This document shows, one piece after another, positions 32,817 to 42,025 of a stretch of DNA of 60,307 nt. The notes beneath the pieces are model-generated. The model was not told the origin of the DNA and did not search any database. It saw nothing but the letters and a program-made list of their open reading frames with translations. The stretch covers positions 1 to 60,307 of the forward strand of contig NZ_KB889670.1 in the NCBI RefSeq assembly GCF_000372745.1. Direction: 5' to 3'. The stretch comes from Embleya scabrispora DSM 41855. GTDB lineage: Bacteria > Actinomycetota > Actinomycetes > Streptomycetales > Streptomycetaceae. The translations under genes were made by a program, and so were the position numbers. How positions within the stretch are numbered: position 1 is the first letter of the stretch; each line of letters opens with the position of its first letter.

Positions 32817-33248
32817 GTGCCCGCCCGTCGTGGCCCGACTCCGATGGCGTCCCCCCATCGGAGTCGGGTCGCCGAACCCACCACGGCCGAACTCGCCACC
32901 CTCACCGGGACCAGCGTCGAAGAGGTCGTCGAAGGGCTGACCGCGTCCGCCGGCTACACCGCCGCATCGTTGGACACCCCCGCCGGCGGCGACGACGGCC
33001 CCGGCCGTTCCTACAGCGCCCGGGCGTCGTTCGTGGACCCGGGCTTCGACATGGTCGAGAACCTGCACGTCCTCAAACCCGCCATCGCCGCTCTCCCCGA
33101 ACGCGAACGCGACATCGTGTCCATGCGCTTCGGCCAGGAGATGACCCAGGCCCGGATCGGCGAACGCCTGGGCCTGTCCCAGATGCACGTCTCCCGGCTG
33201 ATCAGCCGCATCCTCGGCAGACTCCGCGCCGAGCTGGTCGCCCCCTGA
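32817..33248 (+). pseudogene. C-terminal remnant of a SigB/SigF-type sigma factor
   Basis: The frame from 32817 is open to TGA 33248. From about 32870 it reads EPTTAELATLTGTSVEEVVE (sigma region 3), then LPERERDIVSMRFGQEMTQA and IGERLGLSQMHVSRLISRIL, the region 4 recognition helix of group 3 SigB/SigF sigma factors. Regions 1 and 2, which bind core polymerase and the -10 element, are missing, and no usual start or ribosome binding site precedes it. A SpoIIE-type phosphatase gene, usually part of a SigF control cascade, adjoins it convergently. Confidence 0.8.
32834..32868 (+). terminator. Terminator of the fusion gene
   Basis: A perfect 14-bp stem (32834-32847 with 32855-32868) with a 7-base loop, 25 bases after the epimerase stop. 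It coincides with the left limit of the sigma-factor remnant, so the rearrangement that truncated that gene ended at or near this hairpin. Confidence 0.85.
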
Positions 33249-33322
33249 CCCACTCGTCCCGCCTCGGACACCGCCACTCAGGTGGGATGGTGTCGATCGT
33301 CAGCTTCCGGGGGCATCGACGC

Positions 33323-36244
33323 TCATCCGCCGAGTGCTTGTTCGGTCCAGATGCATTTGCCGGTGAGCGTGTAGCGAGTGCCCCATCGCTGGGCCATGGC
33401 GGCGATGAGTTGGAGGCCGCGACCACCTTCGTCCGTCACGCGGGCATGTCGGATATGAGGCGTGGTCAGACTGCCGTCGGTGACCTCGCAGATGAGGGTG
33501 CGGCTGCGCAGCAGGCGCAGCTGGATCGGACCCGTCGCGTGGCGGATGACATTGCCGACGAGTTCGCTGACGATGAGTTCGGTGGCCATTTCCAGTTCCG
33601 CGTCCAGACACCAGATCCGGAACTGCTCGTGGACATGCCGCCGGGCCTGGCCCGCGGCCGTGGGGTCTTCGGGGAGAGCCCAGGCGGCGATGTCATTCGA
33701 CGGGAGGGAGCGGGCGCGGGCGATGAGGAGGGCGGTGTCATCAGTGGTGCGGCGGTGTGCCGGCAGCAGGGCTGTGGTGACGGCGTCGCACAGCGGGTCG
33801 GGTTCCCCGGCCGGCCCATCGCGGTCGGCAAGAGCGGCGCTGATGGTCTCGGTGAGGTGACGCAGGCCCTCGTCGATGTTGTGGCCCGGGGTCTCCACGA
33901 GACCGTCGGTGTAGAGAACGAGGAAACTGCCGTCGGGCAGGGGGACATCGTGGACGCCGAAGGGCGGGGCGGCGATCCCGAGTGGCGGGTCGGGATCGAA
34001 TGTCAGCAGGGACACGACGCCGTCGGGGCGGGCGACCACGGGCGGGAGATGGCCGGCGTTGGCATAGGTGAGGATCTGGGTGGTCGGGTCGTAGACGCCG
34101 TACAGGCAGGTGACGAAGGATTCATCCCCGAGTTCGCCGACGATGTCGTTGAGCCGGGCGAGGACGTCGTCCGGAGGCAGTTCGAGGTCGGAGAGGGTGC
34201 GCACGGCGGTGCGCAGGCGGCCCATGGTGGCGGCCTCGGGCATGCCGTGGCCCATGACGTCGCCGATGACCATGGCCACACGGTCGCCGGACAGCGGAAT
34301 GATGTCGTACCAGTCGCCACCGACGTCTGCACCATGTCCGGCAGGCAGGTAGCGGGCGGCGGCGGTGACCGCGGGAAGCGCGGGCAGGACACGGGGCAGG
34401 AGGGCACGCTGGAGGTCACGCGCACGAGTCGTGGCCACGTCGTACTGGCGGGCCCGCTCCAGCGCGTGGGCAAGCAGGCCGCTGAACACGGTCAGCAGGG
34501 TGCGTTCGTCCTCGGTGAGGTGCCGCGGCTGGTCGAAGGAAACGACGACGACACCGATCTCGCGGCCCGAGACGATCAACGGAAGGAAGGCCCACGCCTT
34601 CTTCCCTTCGGCAATCGGGAAGTCCGCCGGCCCGGGATAGCGAGCGGTGAGGTCGTCGGGTGATTCGATGAACATCAGTGCGTGGGTGCGCAGAACCTCT
34701 TCCACAGGTGTGGCGGCGACGACCGGCATGCCGTGGAGGCGATCGAGGAGCGCCGGCGCGTAGCCGACGGAGCCGACGAGGTCCAGTCGGTCGTTTTCCA
34801 GGGCGAGAATGACCAGTCCGGTGGCGTGCAGAGGAGGAAGGACGCTCTCGACTACGGCGGCGGTCACGTCCCGGGTGGTAGCCGCCTCGGCGAGCGCTCG
34901 GGTCAGCCGGGCCACGAAGGCGGCGCGCTCGGCGGCGGCGCGCTCGGCAGCGGCGCCTTCCGCCTCGCGCAGGCGTCTTTCGGTGACATCCGTGATGTAG
35001 ATGGTGAGTCCATCGGCGACGGGGACCAGTCGTAGGTGGCACCAGCGATCGGTACCCGGCCACGGCACCTCGAACCCGTCGGGCACCCCCGCGGTGACGG
35101 CTCGGCGGGAGCGCTCCTCCAGCCAGGGCACCTTCCGGACGATGGAGACCTCCCACAGCGACCGTCCCACCAGGTCGCGCGGTCGGCCGAACAGACGCTC
35201 GGCGGCCACGTTGACGAATCCGATCCGCCCGTCGCGGTCCACGGACAGAAAGCCGTCACTCATGTGTGCCAGGGCACGCCCCACCGACTCCAGCGCGGCA
35301 TGGGTCTCCGTGGTGTACGACATGGTGCCGACCAGACGGGTCGGCTTGCTGCCTTGGCGCGAGACCGCCCGGCCGCGGAAGCGCACCCACGCATACGTCC
35401 CGTCCGAACGGCGGACCCGGTACTCGCTGTCCGCTCGGCCACGGGTCCTGAGTGCTTGTTCGACCTCTCCCACCACCCAGGGAAGGTCGTCGGGATGGAC
35501 GTAGTCGTCAAAGGTCGCGAGCCGCCCGTCGAATGTGCCTCGCTCGATGCCGATGGCGTCGAGCAACCGCTCGTCGAGGACAACCTCGTTCGCCTGCACA
35601 TCGAATTCGAACTTGAATTCGGTCGAGGTCTCACCGGCTCCCTGTCCAGGGGCGCGGTCCGGTGGCGTTCCCAGCAAAGCCCGGGACACGCCGTCCGGTG
35701 TGGGAGGGGCCAGGCGCAGCCGTTCCGCCGCCCACCGGGCCACCTCCTCGAGAAACGTTTGTTGCTCGGCGGAGGGCGCGCCGGCCACCGGTAGCAGCAC
35801 CGACAGGACGCCGAGTGGTCCGTCCGGTCCGGACAGCGGTACGGCCGCCATCGCGGAGCGCGCCGAGACGTCCGCGGCCGGCGACGGGTGAGGTGGATCC
35901 GTCGGGTTGCGTGCCGGGCGGTTCGCGGTGGACTCGTAGGCGAATTCGCCGGTCCGGAAGGCTCGCGCCGGAGCCACCGAATCGGTGATGCGGATGTCCT
36001 CCCAGTTGCGGGTGACAGCTCGGGGCAGTCCGCCGCTCGCGACCAAGTGCAAGCCCTGAGAGGCGCTCGCGCTCAGGTGTCCCATGGCGCCGAACCCACC
36101 GAGCGCTGCGGTCGCGTGCTGCACCGCAGCAGTCAGTACGTCGGTGTCCGTCGCTTGGTCGTCCAACGCCGCAAGCAGGCACAACCTGTCGGTTCGCGCC
36201 TTCTCCGCACTGCTTCCGCGGCTCGTGCGACTGGCAAGATCCAC
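33323..36244 (-). CDS. GAF-PAS-PAS-GAF-SpoIIE phosphatase-ATPase sensor
   Basis: 973 residues from GTG 36244. Approximate order: GAF 20-195, PAS 215-330 (with FDDYVHPDDLPWVV), PAS 335-450 (VNVAAERLFGRPRDLVG), Ala/Glu-rich coiled coil, GAF 455-620, PP2C-like SpoIIE 640-835 (HGADVGGDWYDIIPL, VIGDVMGHG, ANAGHLPPV, LVLYTDGLVE), and a HATPase domain (SELVGNVIRHA, DEGGRGLQLI) like RsbW. It should dephosphorylate an anti-anti-sigma factor in response to signals, while its ATPase may act as anti-sigma kinase. It is a cytoplasmic switch protein, probably for a SigB/SigF-type factor. Confidence 0.88.
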   Translation of the reverse strand: MDLASRTSRGSSAEKARTDRLCLLAALDDQATDTDVLTAAVQHATAALGGFGAMGHLSASASQGLHLVASGGLPRAVTRNWEDIRITDSVAPARAFRTGEFAYESTANRPARNPTDPPHPSPAADVSARSAMAAVPLSGPDGPLGVLSVLLPVAGAPSAEQQTFLEEVARWAAERLRLAPPTPDGVSRALLGTPPDRAPGQGAGETSTEFKFEFDVQANEVVLDERLLDAIGIERGTFDGRLATFDDYVHPDDLPWVVGEVEQALRTRGRADSEYRVRRSDGTYAWVRFRGRAVSRQGSKPTRLVGTMSYTTETHAALESVGRALAHMSDGFLSVDRDGRIGFVNVAAERLFGRPRDLVGRSLWEVSIVRKVPWLEERSRRAVTAGVPDGFEVPWPGTDRWCHLRLVPVADGLTIYITDVTERRLREAEGAAAERAAAERAAFVARLTRALAEAATTRDVTAAVVESVLPPLHATGLVILALENDRLDLVGSVGYAPALLDRLHGMPVVAATPVEEVLRTHALMFIESPDDLTARYPGPADFPIAEGKKAWAFLPLIVSGREIGVVVVSFDQPRHLTEDERTLLTVFSGLLAHALERARQYDVATTRARDLQRALLPRVLPALPAVTAAARYLPAGHGADVGGDWYDIIPLSGDRVAMVIGDVMGHGMPEAATMGRLRTAVRTLSDLELPPDDVLARLNDIVGELGDESFVTCLYGVYDPTTQILTYANAGHLPPVVARPDGVVSLLTFDPDPPLGIAAPPFGVHDVPLPDGSFLVLYTDGLVETPGHNIDEGLRHLTETISAALADRDGPAGEPDPLCDAVTTALLPAHRRTTDDTALLIARARSLPSNDIAAWALPEDPTAAGQARRHVHEQFRIWCLDAELEMATELIVSELVGNVIRHATGPIQLRLLRSRTLICEVTDGSLTTPHIRHARVTDEGGRGLQLIAAMAQRWGTRYTLTGKCIWTEQALGG

Positions 36245-36309
36245 CGTCGGCCCCGCCTTCCCGTCGGATCCGTGTACGGCTCGGTTCCCTGCGCCGATAT
36301 CGCCTCTTC

Positions 36310-36362
36310 ATTATATGTAAAAATATCACATTCAGGTTTATATATTAATTTAGAGGTATTTG
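36310..36362 (-). promoter_or_regulatory. AT-rich promoter island with consensus -10
   Basis: A block of about 50 bases is strikingly AT-rich for this genome. On the minus strand it contains an exact TATAAT (36315-36310), about 65 bases upstream of the sensor-phosphatase start. A CCTGAA-like -35 is 17 bases further upstream. The rest of 36363-36826 has no gene I can support. Confidence 0.55.
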
Positions 36363-36826
36363 TTCGTACTGCTGCTTGGCCGAAACCTTCTGAAGGAAAA
36401 GGCCGGAGCAGAGCGGTGTCGAGTGCGAACTCCTCGCCAACCGAGCGGGCGCAGGTGGGAGCGGTGGGGAAGCGGCGGCAATCCCATTGTTCTCCGGGAC
36501 GGTTCCGACGAGGGTGGGTCGCTTCGATTCCAGTCGCCCCAGCGGGTGGGAACCGCCGGCGAGGGTGGTTTGGGCCGCTTCCCGGTCGCTGCTGTCGACG
36601 CCGGTGACGTGGCGCAGGTGGGCGACGGTGACCTGCCGGACCCAAGGCGACCCGCTCAGGGTTCTCGGCGGTGGTTTCCGTGGCCGGTTCCGGTGACCTC
36701 GCAGCCGGCGATGCCGCCCGGGAAGCGCCGGTCGCCGAAGCGTGTGAGCAGGCCGTTTCGCAACACTGGGGCACCGGAAGGGAGCAGGTTGTCGATCGAA
36801 TCGAACCACGTCAACCCGGCGCCAGG
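36363..36826. other. Intergenic, no gene seen
   Basis: 464 bases between two minus-strand genes. Frames here are open but have mixed composition and no ribosome binding sites. Nothing identifiable. Confidence 0.4.
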
Positions 36827-37060
36827 TCACGGCCGGTGGATCGCCCGGCGCGTCGACCGTGACAATTCCTCGGCCCGAGACAAGGCTTCCGTCGTTCGTG
36901 CGCGGGCGTCGAGCATCGCGTCGAGCCTGTCGTGCAACGCGGCACCTTGGTTGTGCACAGGCTTGGGCACCGCTTCATAGGCCGAGAGGAAGTCGTTTTC
37001 GGCGCGCCGTTCCGCTTCCGCGAGGGTTACGTAGCGCTCGATGGCCATGTCGAGATCCAT
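36827..37060 (-). CDS. Small helical protein
   Basis: 77 residues from ATG 37060, mostly charged helix (VTLAEAERRAENDFLSAYEA, HDRLDAMLDARARTTEALSR) suited to a coiled coil. It sits just downstream of the SpoIIE phosphatase gene at 37214 with a 150-base gap on the same strand. I do not recognise it. The ribosome binding site is weak, so the start may be the internal M5. Confidence 0.5.
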   Translation of the reverse strand: MDLDMAIERYVTLAEAERRAENDFLSAYEAVPKPVHNQGAALHDRLDAMLDARARTTEALSRAEELSRSTRRAIHRP

Positions 37061-37213
37061 GGATCCAGGATGCGCCTGTATCGGAGGCGCCGCCTGCCGG
37101 ATCGGGTGCGGTCACGTCCGCGGACGCCCCAGGGCGGGAGATGCCGACCGAGTACTCGATCCGGCCGAACACGGAGCGCCGGAACAGCGGGCGAGGCTCG
37201 GCGCGATACCGCG

Positions 37214-38452
37214 TCATCGGTGCTGCGGGTTCCATTCGAAGAGCAGGATGGTCGCGTCGTCGCGCAATTGGTTGCGCTGGTAATCGAGGATGGCGTGGAT
37301 GAGCAGCCGCAGCACCTCGGCCGGGCGCTGTCCGGCGGAGGAGGAGCGGATGATGAAGTCGGTGAACCGGTCAAGGCCGAACTCCGCACCGTCCGCGTCG
37401 CGAGCCTCCACGACGCCGTCGGTGTAGAGCAGGACACAATCGCCCAGCTCCAGGGCCACCTCGTGGACTTGGCGGCCTACCAGAGCGAGTGGACCGGCCA
37501 GGCCGATCGGTGGCTGTGGGGGGCTGTCCAGCGCCCCGGCGAGCACCCGCTCGGCACGGATCAGCAGCGGTGGAGGGTGACCGCAATTGACCCAGCGCAA
37601 CACCCCGGTCTCGGCGTCGAGCCGACACAGCACACCGGTGCAGAAGTAGTCGGGCAGCCACCGGGCGAGCGCCTGGTCGACCGAGCCGACAATGTCGGCC
37701 AGGTCGGCGCCGTGCCGGCGGGCGTTGCGCGCCGCCGCCATGGCGACCGACGTGGTCAGGCCCGCGTTCAGATCGTGACCCATGGCGTCGAGGATCATGG
37801 TGTGCAGGACGTTCTTGACCACCGAGTGGTCGAAGGCGTCGCCCGCGACCTCGTACGCCGGTTCCAGGACCGCGGTCGATACGCACCTGCTGCTGCCGAT
37901 GGTGCGGGGTGGCAGGAAGGCTCGCAGCATCTCGGCGGGCAACCGCATGGTCGCAGTGCGGGTGCGGGCGGCGAGCCAGTCGCTGTAGGCGCGCTTGGAG
38001 GTGATCAGCATGGCGAACAGATGGGCCAGCATCCGACTGCGGCGCATCCGCACCCCGTCGAGGGAGGCGGTCCGCACCGCCAGCACGCCCAGCCGCTCCG
38101 CACCATCGATCAGAGGCATCCAGAGGATCAAGCCGTCGTCGGCCTCGACCACCTGCGGGGAGACCGTGCGGTACGCCCAGCCGGCCGGCGAGCGGTCCAC
38201 CGGCAGCGTCTCCAAGGCCTCGTCGAGTGGGATGAGCAGCTGTTGTTGCAGGTCGACGAGGTAGACCAACGCGGTGTCCAGGCCGAGGGCGCAGGCGCAG
38301 CGGTTCGCCAAGGCGGGCAGTTCGACCGGCAGGGCGGTCTGCGCCTCGATGATCAGCTCTTCCAGCCGACTCTCGTCGATGGCGGTGTCGGGACCGGATG
38401 GCGTGCGCGATGTGTCCGACAGGGGGATCACCTCTTCCGTGCCCAGTTTCAC
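37214..38452 (-). CDS. SpoIIE-type PP2C phosphatase with GAF domain
   Basis: 412 residues from GTG 38452 with GAGAGGA about ten bases upstream. Residues 25-170 are a GAF-like sensor (LPALANRCACALGLDTALVY to LMPLIDGAERLGVLAVRT). Residues 200-405 are SpoIIE: AYEVAGDAFDHSVV, MILDAMGHDLNAG, VNCGHPPPL, VLLYTDGVVEARD and DDATILLFEW. The metal-binding Asp residues appear intact. It likely removes phosphate from an anti-anti-sigma factor. The open frame upstream to 39562 is a shadow of the methyltransferase gene. Confidence 0.83.
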   Translation of the reverse strand: MKLGTEEVIPLSDTSRTPSGPDTAIDESRLEELIIEAQTALPVELPALANRCACALGLDTALVYLVDLQQQLLIPLDEALETLPVDRSPAGWAYRTVSPQVVEADDGLILWMPLIDGAERLGVLAVRTASLDGVRMRRSRMLAHLFAMLITSKRAYSDWLAARTRTATMRLPAEMLRAFLPPRTIGSSRCVSTAVLEPAYEVAGDAFDHSVVKNVLHTMILDAMGHDLNAGLTTSVAMAAARNARRHGADLADIVGSVDQALARWLPDYFCTGVLCRLDAETGVLRWVNCGHPPPLLIRAERVLAGALDSPPQPPIGLAGPLALVGRQVHEVALELGDCVLLYTDGVVEARDADGAEFGLDRFTDFIIRSSSAGQRPAEVLRLLIHAILDYQRNQLRDDATILLFEWNPQHR

Positions 38453-38677
38453 ACCGATCCCGTCCTCTCTCACGTCAGCCCGCGGCGGGCCATTGCGCAC
38501 CGGAACCCACGCCGACGGCCGGCTTCCAGGGTGCGTGCGACCACCGCGGCGTGGCCGGCCGGGCCGCCGCGCGCGGTCACCGGCTCGACGGAAAGCGAGG
38601 AATCCGCATCCGCGCCGTATACCGACTGCCACGATGAGGTGACAGCACTGCCACTGCCACGACGAGGAGATCATCCG

Positions 38678-39748
38678 GTGAGTGATGTCCAGCCCCAACC
38701 GGCCGACGCCGCCGACGCGGACGACCGCGCCTCGGCGGCGTACCTGATCGACGAGGCGCTCGCCTACTTGTACCCGGCCGCGCTCCGGGCGGCCGCCGTC
38801 GTCGGGGTGGCCGACCACCTGGCCGACGGCCCGCGCACTCCGGCCGAGCTGGCCGGCCCGACCGGCACGGACCCGGCGTACCTTCACCGGGTTTTGCGAC
38901 TGCTGGCCACCCGGGGCCTGTTCGCCGAGGACGGTACCGGGGCCTTCCGGCTCACCGCCGCGGGCAGCGCGCTGCGCACCGACGCCCCGCTGTCCGTCCG
39001 GTCCGCCGTCCTGATGCTCACCGACCGCACCATGTGGCTGCCGGCCGGCGAGATGGACCGTTGCCTGCGCGAGGGCGGGTCGGCCTTCGACGCGATCTTC
39101 GGGATGCCGTTCTTCGACCACTTCGCCCGGGACGCCGCCACGGCCGCCGTCTTCCACGACGGCATGGCGGCCATGTCCGACCCGGAGGACCAACCCATCG
39201 CCGACGCGTACGACTTCCCCGAGCACGGCGTGGTGGTCGACGTCGGCGGCGGCCACGGCGGTCTGCTCCGGGCCGTCCTGCGCGGCCGGCCCGGATTGCA
39301 CGGCGTGCTCTACGACCGGGAACACGTCCTGGCCGGCCACCGCTTGGACTCCCCGGACCTCGCGGGGCGCTGGCGGCCGGCCGAGGGCGACTTCTTCGCC
39401 TCCGTCCCCGACGGCGCCGATGTCTACATGATGAAGCGGATCACCCACGACTGGGACGACGAGCACTGCGTCACCCTGCTGCGCAACTGCCGCCGCGCGA
39501 TGGCCCCCGGCGGCCGGGTCCTGGTCATGGACGCCGTCATCGCGCCCGGCGACGCCCGGCACCAGGCCAAGGCGCTGGACCTGATGATGATGGCCTCGCT
39601 GGCCGGCCGGGAGCGCAGCGCGTCGGAGTTCGCGGCCCTTTTCGCCGAAGCCGGCCTGCGGCTGAACCGCATCCTCGACACCCCCACGGTGCTGTCCGTC
39701 GTGGAGGCCGTGGCCGCCGCCGACCGACCAGTGACCCTCAGCCCATAG
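38678..39748 (+). CDS. O-methyltransferase, SAM-dependent (plant-type/ArdC-like with dimerisation domain)
   Basis: 356 residues from GTG 38678 after GAGGAG. An N-terminal helical dimerisation domain (about 20-110, with RTPAELAGPTGTDPAYLHRV) precedes a Rossmann domain with VVVDVGGGHGGLL as SAM motif I, then GRWRPAEGDFFASVPDGADV and the DWDDEHC motif with the catalytic His neighbourhood MMKRITHDWDD. Such enzymes methylate hydroxyls of polyketides and other secondary metabolites. No biosynthetic gene adjoins it, so the substrate is unknown. Confidence 0.86.
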   Translation: MSDVQPQPADAADADDRASAAYLIDEALAYLYPAALRAAAVVGVADHLADGPRTPAELAGPTGTDPAYLHRVLRLLATRGLFAEDGTGAFRLTAAGSALRTDAPLSVRSAVLMLTDRTMWLPAGEMDRCLREGGSAFDAIFGMPFFDHFARDAATAAVFHDGMAAMSDPEDQPIADAYDFPEHGVVVDVGGGHGGLLRAVLRGRPGLHGVLYDREHVLAGHRLDSPDLAGRWRPAEGDFFASVPDGADVYMMKRITHDWDDEHCVTLLRNCRRAMAPGGRVLVMDAVIAPGDARHQAKALDLMMMASLAGRERSASEFAALFAEAGLRLNRILDTPTVLSVVEAVAAADRPVTLSP

Positions 39749-39847
39749 GGGACTCGACCAGGCGGTCTCCCACGATTCCGGCCAGGTCGGGGCGGTGGTG
39801 CTCCTCGACGGCCCCGACCCGGGCCGGCGCCGTCACCCGCTCCATTC

Positions 39848-40000
39848 TCAGCCGTGGCCGGCAAGGACGTGGCGTTCACGGCTCGCGAGCGCGCCGGCCC
39901 ACATCTGCGGGACGACGAGCAAGCCGATGAGCGCCATGAGCGGGATGCTCCAGCCCTGCGTCGCGGTGTGGAGTGCACCGAGGCCGACGGGGCCGAGGCC
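39848..40000 (-). pseudogene. C-terminal remnant of an MFS transporter (CynX/NimT-like)
   Basis: The minus strand from about 40000 to TGA 39848-39850 reads LGPVGLGALHTATQGWSIPL, then MALIGLLVVPQMWAGALASR and ERHVLAGHG. This is a typical last two-helix segment of CynX-type MFS proteins. It has no start and is cut exactly where an octamer repeat begins. Confidence 0.6.
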
Positions 40001-40048
40001 AAGGGGTCAAGGGGTCAAGGGGTCATGGGGTCATGGGGTCATGGGGCG
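40001..40048. repeat. Six tandem 8-bp units
   Basis: AAGGGGTC occurs three times (40001-40024), followed by ATGGGGTC twice and ATGGGGCG (40025-40048). It forms a G-rich tract between an MFS remnant and the M1 peptidase gene. A tract with this pattern could expand or contract by slippage. Confidence 0.92.
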
Positions 40049-40186
40049 GCGGTGCGTGACGAGGTGGCAGTGCCGCCATTTCGGCTTGCCTTCTTGTGAA
40101 CATCCGGGTGTTCGGGCGTAGGACAGGGTCCATTGGGACAAGGATCGATCCGACCCGTTGTCCCGGTGACCCTGTGGAGGACCACT

Positions 40187-41713
40187 GTGCGCAAGAGGCC
40201 GATCGTCTCTGTCGCTGCCGGCGCGCTCGCCCTGCTCCTGTCCGTCCCCGCCTCCGCCGCTCAGGGCGGCCCAGGAGCGGCGGGCATCGGCGACCCCTAT
40301 TACCCGAACGCCGGCAACGGCGGCTATGACGTCTCGCACTACGACATCCGGCTCAAGTATCAGCCCGCCACCGACGAGTTAGCGGGCACCACCACCATCC
40401 TGGCCACCGCCGCCCAGGACCTCACCCGCTTCAACCTCGACTTCGTGCTCGAGGTGAAGGAGGTGCTGGTCAACGGGCGCACCGCCAAGTTCGCCGGCAC
40501 CGGTGAGCATGAGCTGGAGATCACCCCCGCCCGGGTGATCACCAAGGGCAGCCCGATCACCGTCGTCGTCCGCTACGCCGACAGGCCCGGCGAGGTCGAG
40601 CGCGGCGGCCAGTCGGCCTGGCTGCGCACCCCCGACGGCGGGGTCGCCGCCAACGAGCCGGAGAGCGCGGCCTGGTGGTACCCGAGCAACGACCACCCGA
40701 CCGACAAGGCCACCTTCGACGTTTCCGTGTTGGTGCCCGACGGTACCCAGGTGATCAGCAACGGCACCTCGACCCAGAGCTCGCGGGCCGGCTGGACCCG
40801 CTACAACTACCGGCAGACCAAGCCGCAGGCCACCTATCTGGCCACGCTGGCGATCGGCAGGTTCGACATCCGCGCGGACACCACCCCGGGCGGGCTGCCC
40901 GTCATCACCGCGTACAGCAAGGACCTCGGCGACAACGCCGGTGCGGCGCAGGCCAGTGTCGAGCGGACCGGCGAACTGGTCGATTGGCTGAGCGGCTACT
41001 TCGGCGCGTATCCGTTCGGCACGGTCGGCGGCTATGTGCCCAACGTGCCCACCGGGTACGCGCTGGAGACCCAGGGGCAGATCTTCTACAGCCCCGCGCA
41101 GTTCTCCCGGGGCTCCAACACCTCCGTCGTGGTGCACGAGTTGGCCCATCAGTGGTACGGGGACAGCGTGTCCGTGCAGCGTTGGAGCGACATCTGGCTC
41201 AACGAGGGCTTCGCCCGGTACTCGCAGTGGCTGTGGTCCGAGCACGAGAACGAGGGCACGACCCAGGAGTTGGCCGACTACGTCTACAACCTCTACCCGG
41301 CCGACCACGAGTTCTGGACCATCAAGCCGGGCGACCCGGGCGCGGACCATCAATTCGCCGGTGCGGTCTACGACCGGGGCGCGGTCGCGGTGCAGGCGCT
41401 GCGCAACGCCGTCGGGGACGAGAAGTTCTTCCGGATTCTGCAGGGGTGGCCGACCGAGCGCAAGTACGGCAACGCCACCATCCAGGACTTCCAGGCGTAC
41501 GCGGAGCGGATCTCCGGCAAGCCGCTGGGCGAGCTGTTGAACACCTGGCTGTTCACGGCGGCGAAGCCCGCGGTGGGGTCGGCCGGCGCGGCGGCGCCGA
41601 GCCTGGCGAAGTCGGGTCCGGCACTGAGTGGTGCCACGGCGGACGTGGCGCCGGAGCCGAGGTCCTGGAAGAAGATCCAGGAGACCAACACGGTGCATGA
41701 GCACAGGAGTTGA
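40187..41713 (+). CDS. Secreted M1-family metallopeptidase
   Basis: 508 residues from GTG 40187, with GGAGG seven bases upstream. VRKRPIVSVAAGALALLLSV is the signal peptide. The N-terminal beta domain (YDVSHYDIRLKYQPATD and on) precedes the catalytic part with HELAH at 317-321 and the third zinc ligand E340 in LNEGF, the HExxH-x18-E pattern of M1. A YETQGQIFY-like loop before it replaces the usual GAMEN motif. It should be an extracellular aminopeptidase, shorter than classical PepN because the C-terminal helical domain is small. Confidence 0.88.
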   Translation: MRKRPIVSVAAGALALLLSVPASAAQGGPGAAGIGDPYYPNAGNGGYDVSHYDIRLKYQPATDELAGTTTILATAAQDLTRFNLDFVLEVKEVLVNGRTAKFAGTGEHELEITPARVITKGSPITVVVRYADRPGEVERGGQSAWLRTPDGGVAANEPESAAWWYPSNDHPTDKATFDVSVLVPDGTQVISNGTSTQSSRAGWTRYNYRQTKPQATYLATLAIGRFDIRADTTPGGLPVITAYSKDLGDNAGAAQASVERTGELVDWLSGYFGAYPFGTVGGYVPNVPTGYALETQGQIFYSPAQFSRGSNTSVVVHELAHQWYGDSVSVQRWSDIWLNEGFARYSQWLWSEHENEGTTQELADYVYNLYPADHEFWTIKPGDPGADHQFAGAVYDRGAVAVQALRNAVGDEKFFRILQGWPTERKYGNATIQDFQAYAERISGKPLGELLNTWLFTAAKPAVGSAGAAAPSLAKSGPALSGATADVAPEPRSWKKIQETNTVHEHRS

Positions 41714-41735
41714 TGATTCGTCCGATGTCAACTCC

Positions 41736-41781
41736 CGTACGGCCCGGTCATCCGCAGGTGAGCGGACGGCCGGGCCGTACG
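41736..41781 (+). terminator. Terminator after the M1 gene
   Basis: CGTACGGCCCGG (41736-41747) pairs perfectly with 41770-41781; further pairing (CCGC with GCGG) occurs inside the loop. It lies 22 bases past the stop. Confidence 0.78.
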
Positions 41782-41914
41782 AGCGAGCACTTCGCGATGC
41801 CTCCTCTCGCACGCGGCAGGCGCAGTGCCCGGCCTGCGGTGTCACCCGCGCTCGGGAACCGTCACCGTGCGCTTTGGTGAGGTTGCCTCGTCTCACCGAC
41901 GGCAACAGCGCGAC

Positions 41915-42016
41915 GTGTGACCTGCCGGTCGGCGCCGACGGCGCGGGCTCCCGGGTCCGCGCACTGCTCACCGACGCCCGACCGGCGCACACCGGCCCCG
42001 TGCTCGCCGGTGTTGT
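41915..42016 (+). pseudogene. FAD-monooxygenase fragment
   Basis: A plus-strand frame reads DLPVGADGAGSRVRALLTDA, then RPAHTGP, the internal FAD-ring-binding segment of TetX/PHBH-type monooxygenases. The full gene on the opposite strand has the parallel segment LLVGADGAWSRVRPLL. About 35 codons survive; both ends are missing. It looks like a leftover paralogue copy in inverted orientation, adjacent to its intact relative. Confidence 0.55.
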
Positions 42017-42025
42017 GCGGTTCCC

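Noticed and set aside
37214-39562. A 782-codon minus-strand frame reaching through the methyltransferase gene
   Set aside because: SpoIIE and GAF motifs stop at about 38452; upstream it is the antisense of the methyltransferase, with shadow-like composition.
36932-39748. A 938-codon plus-strand open frame across two minus-strand or intergenic regions
   Set aside because: Only the part from 38678 has methyltransferase motifs and a ribosome binding site. The rest is antisense to the SpoIIE phosphatase gene and is a shadow frame of high GC.
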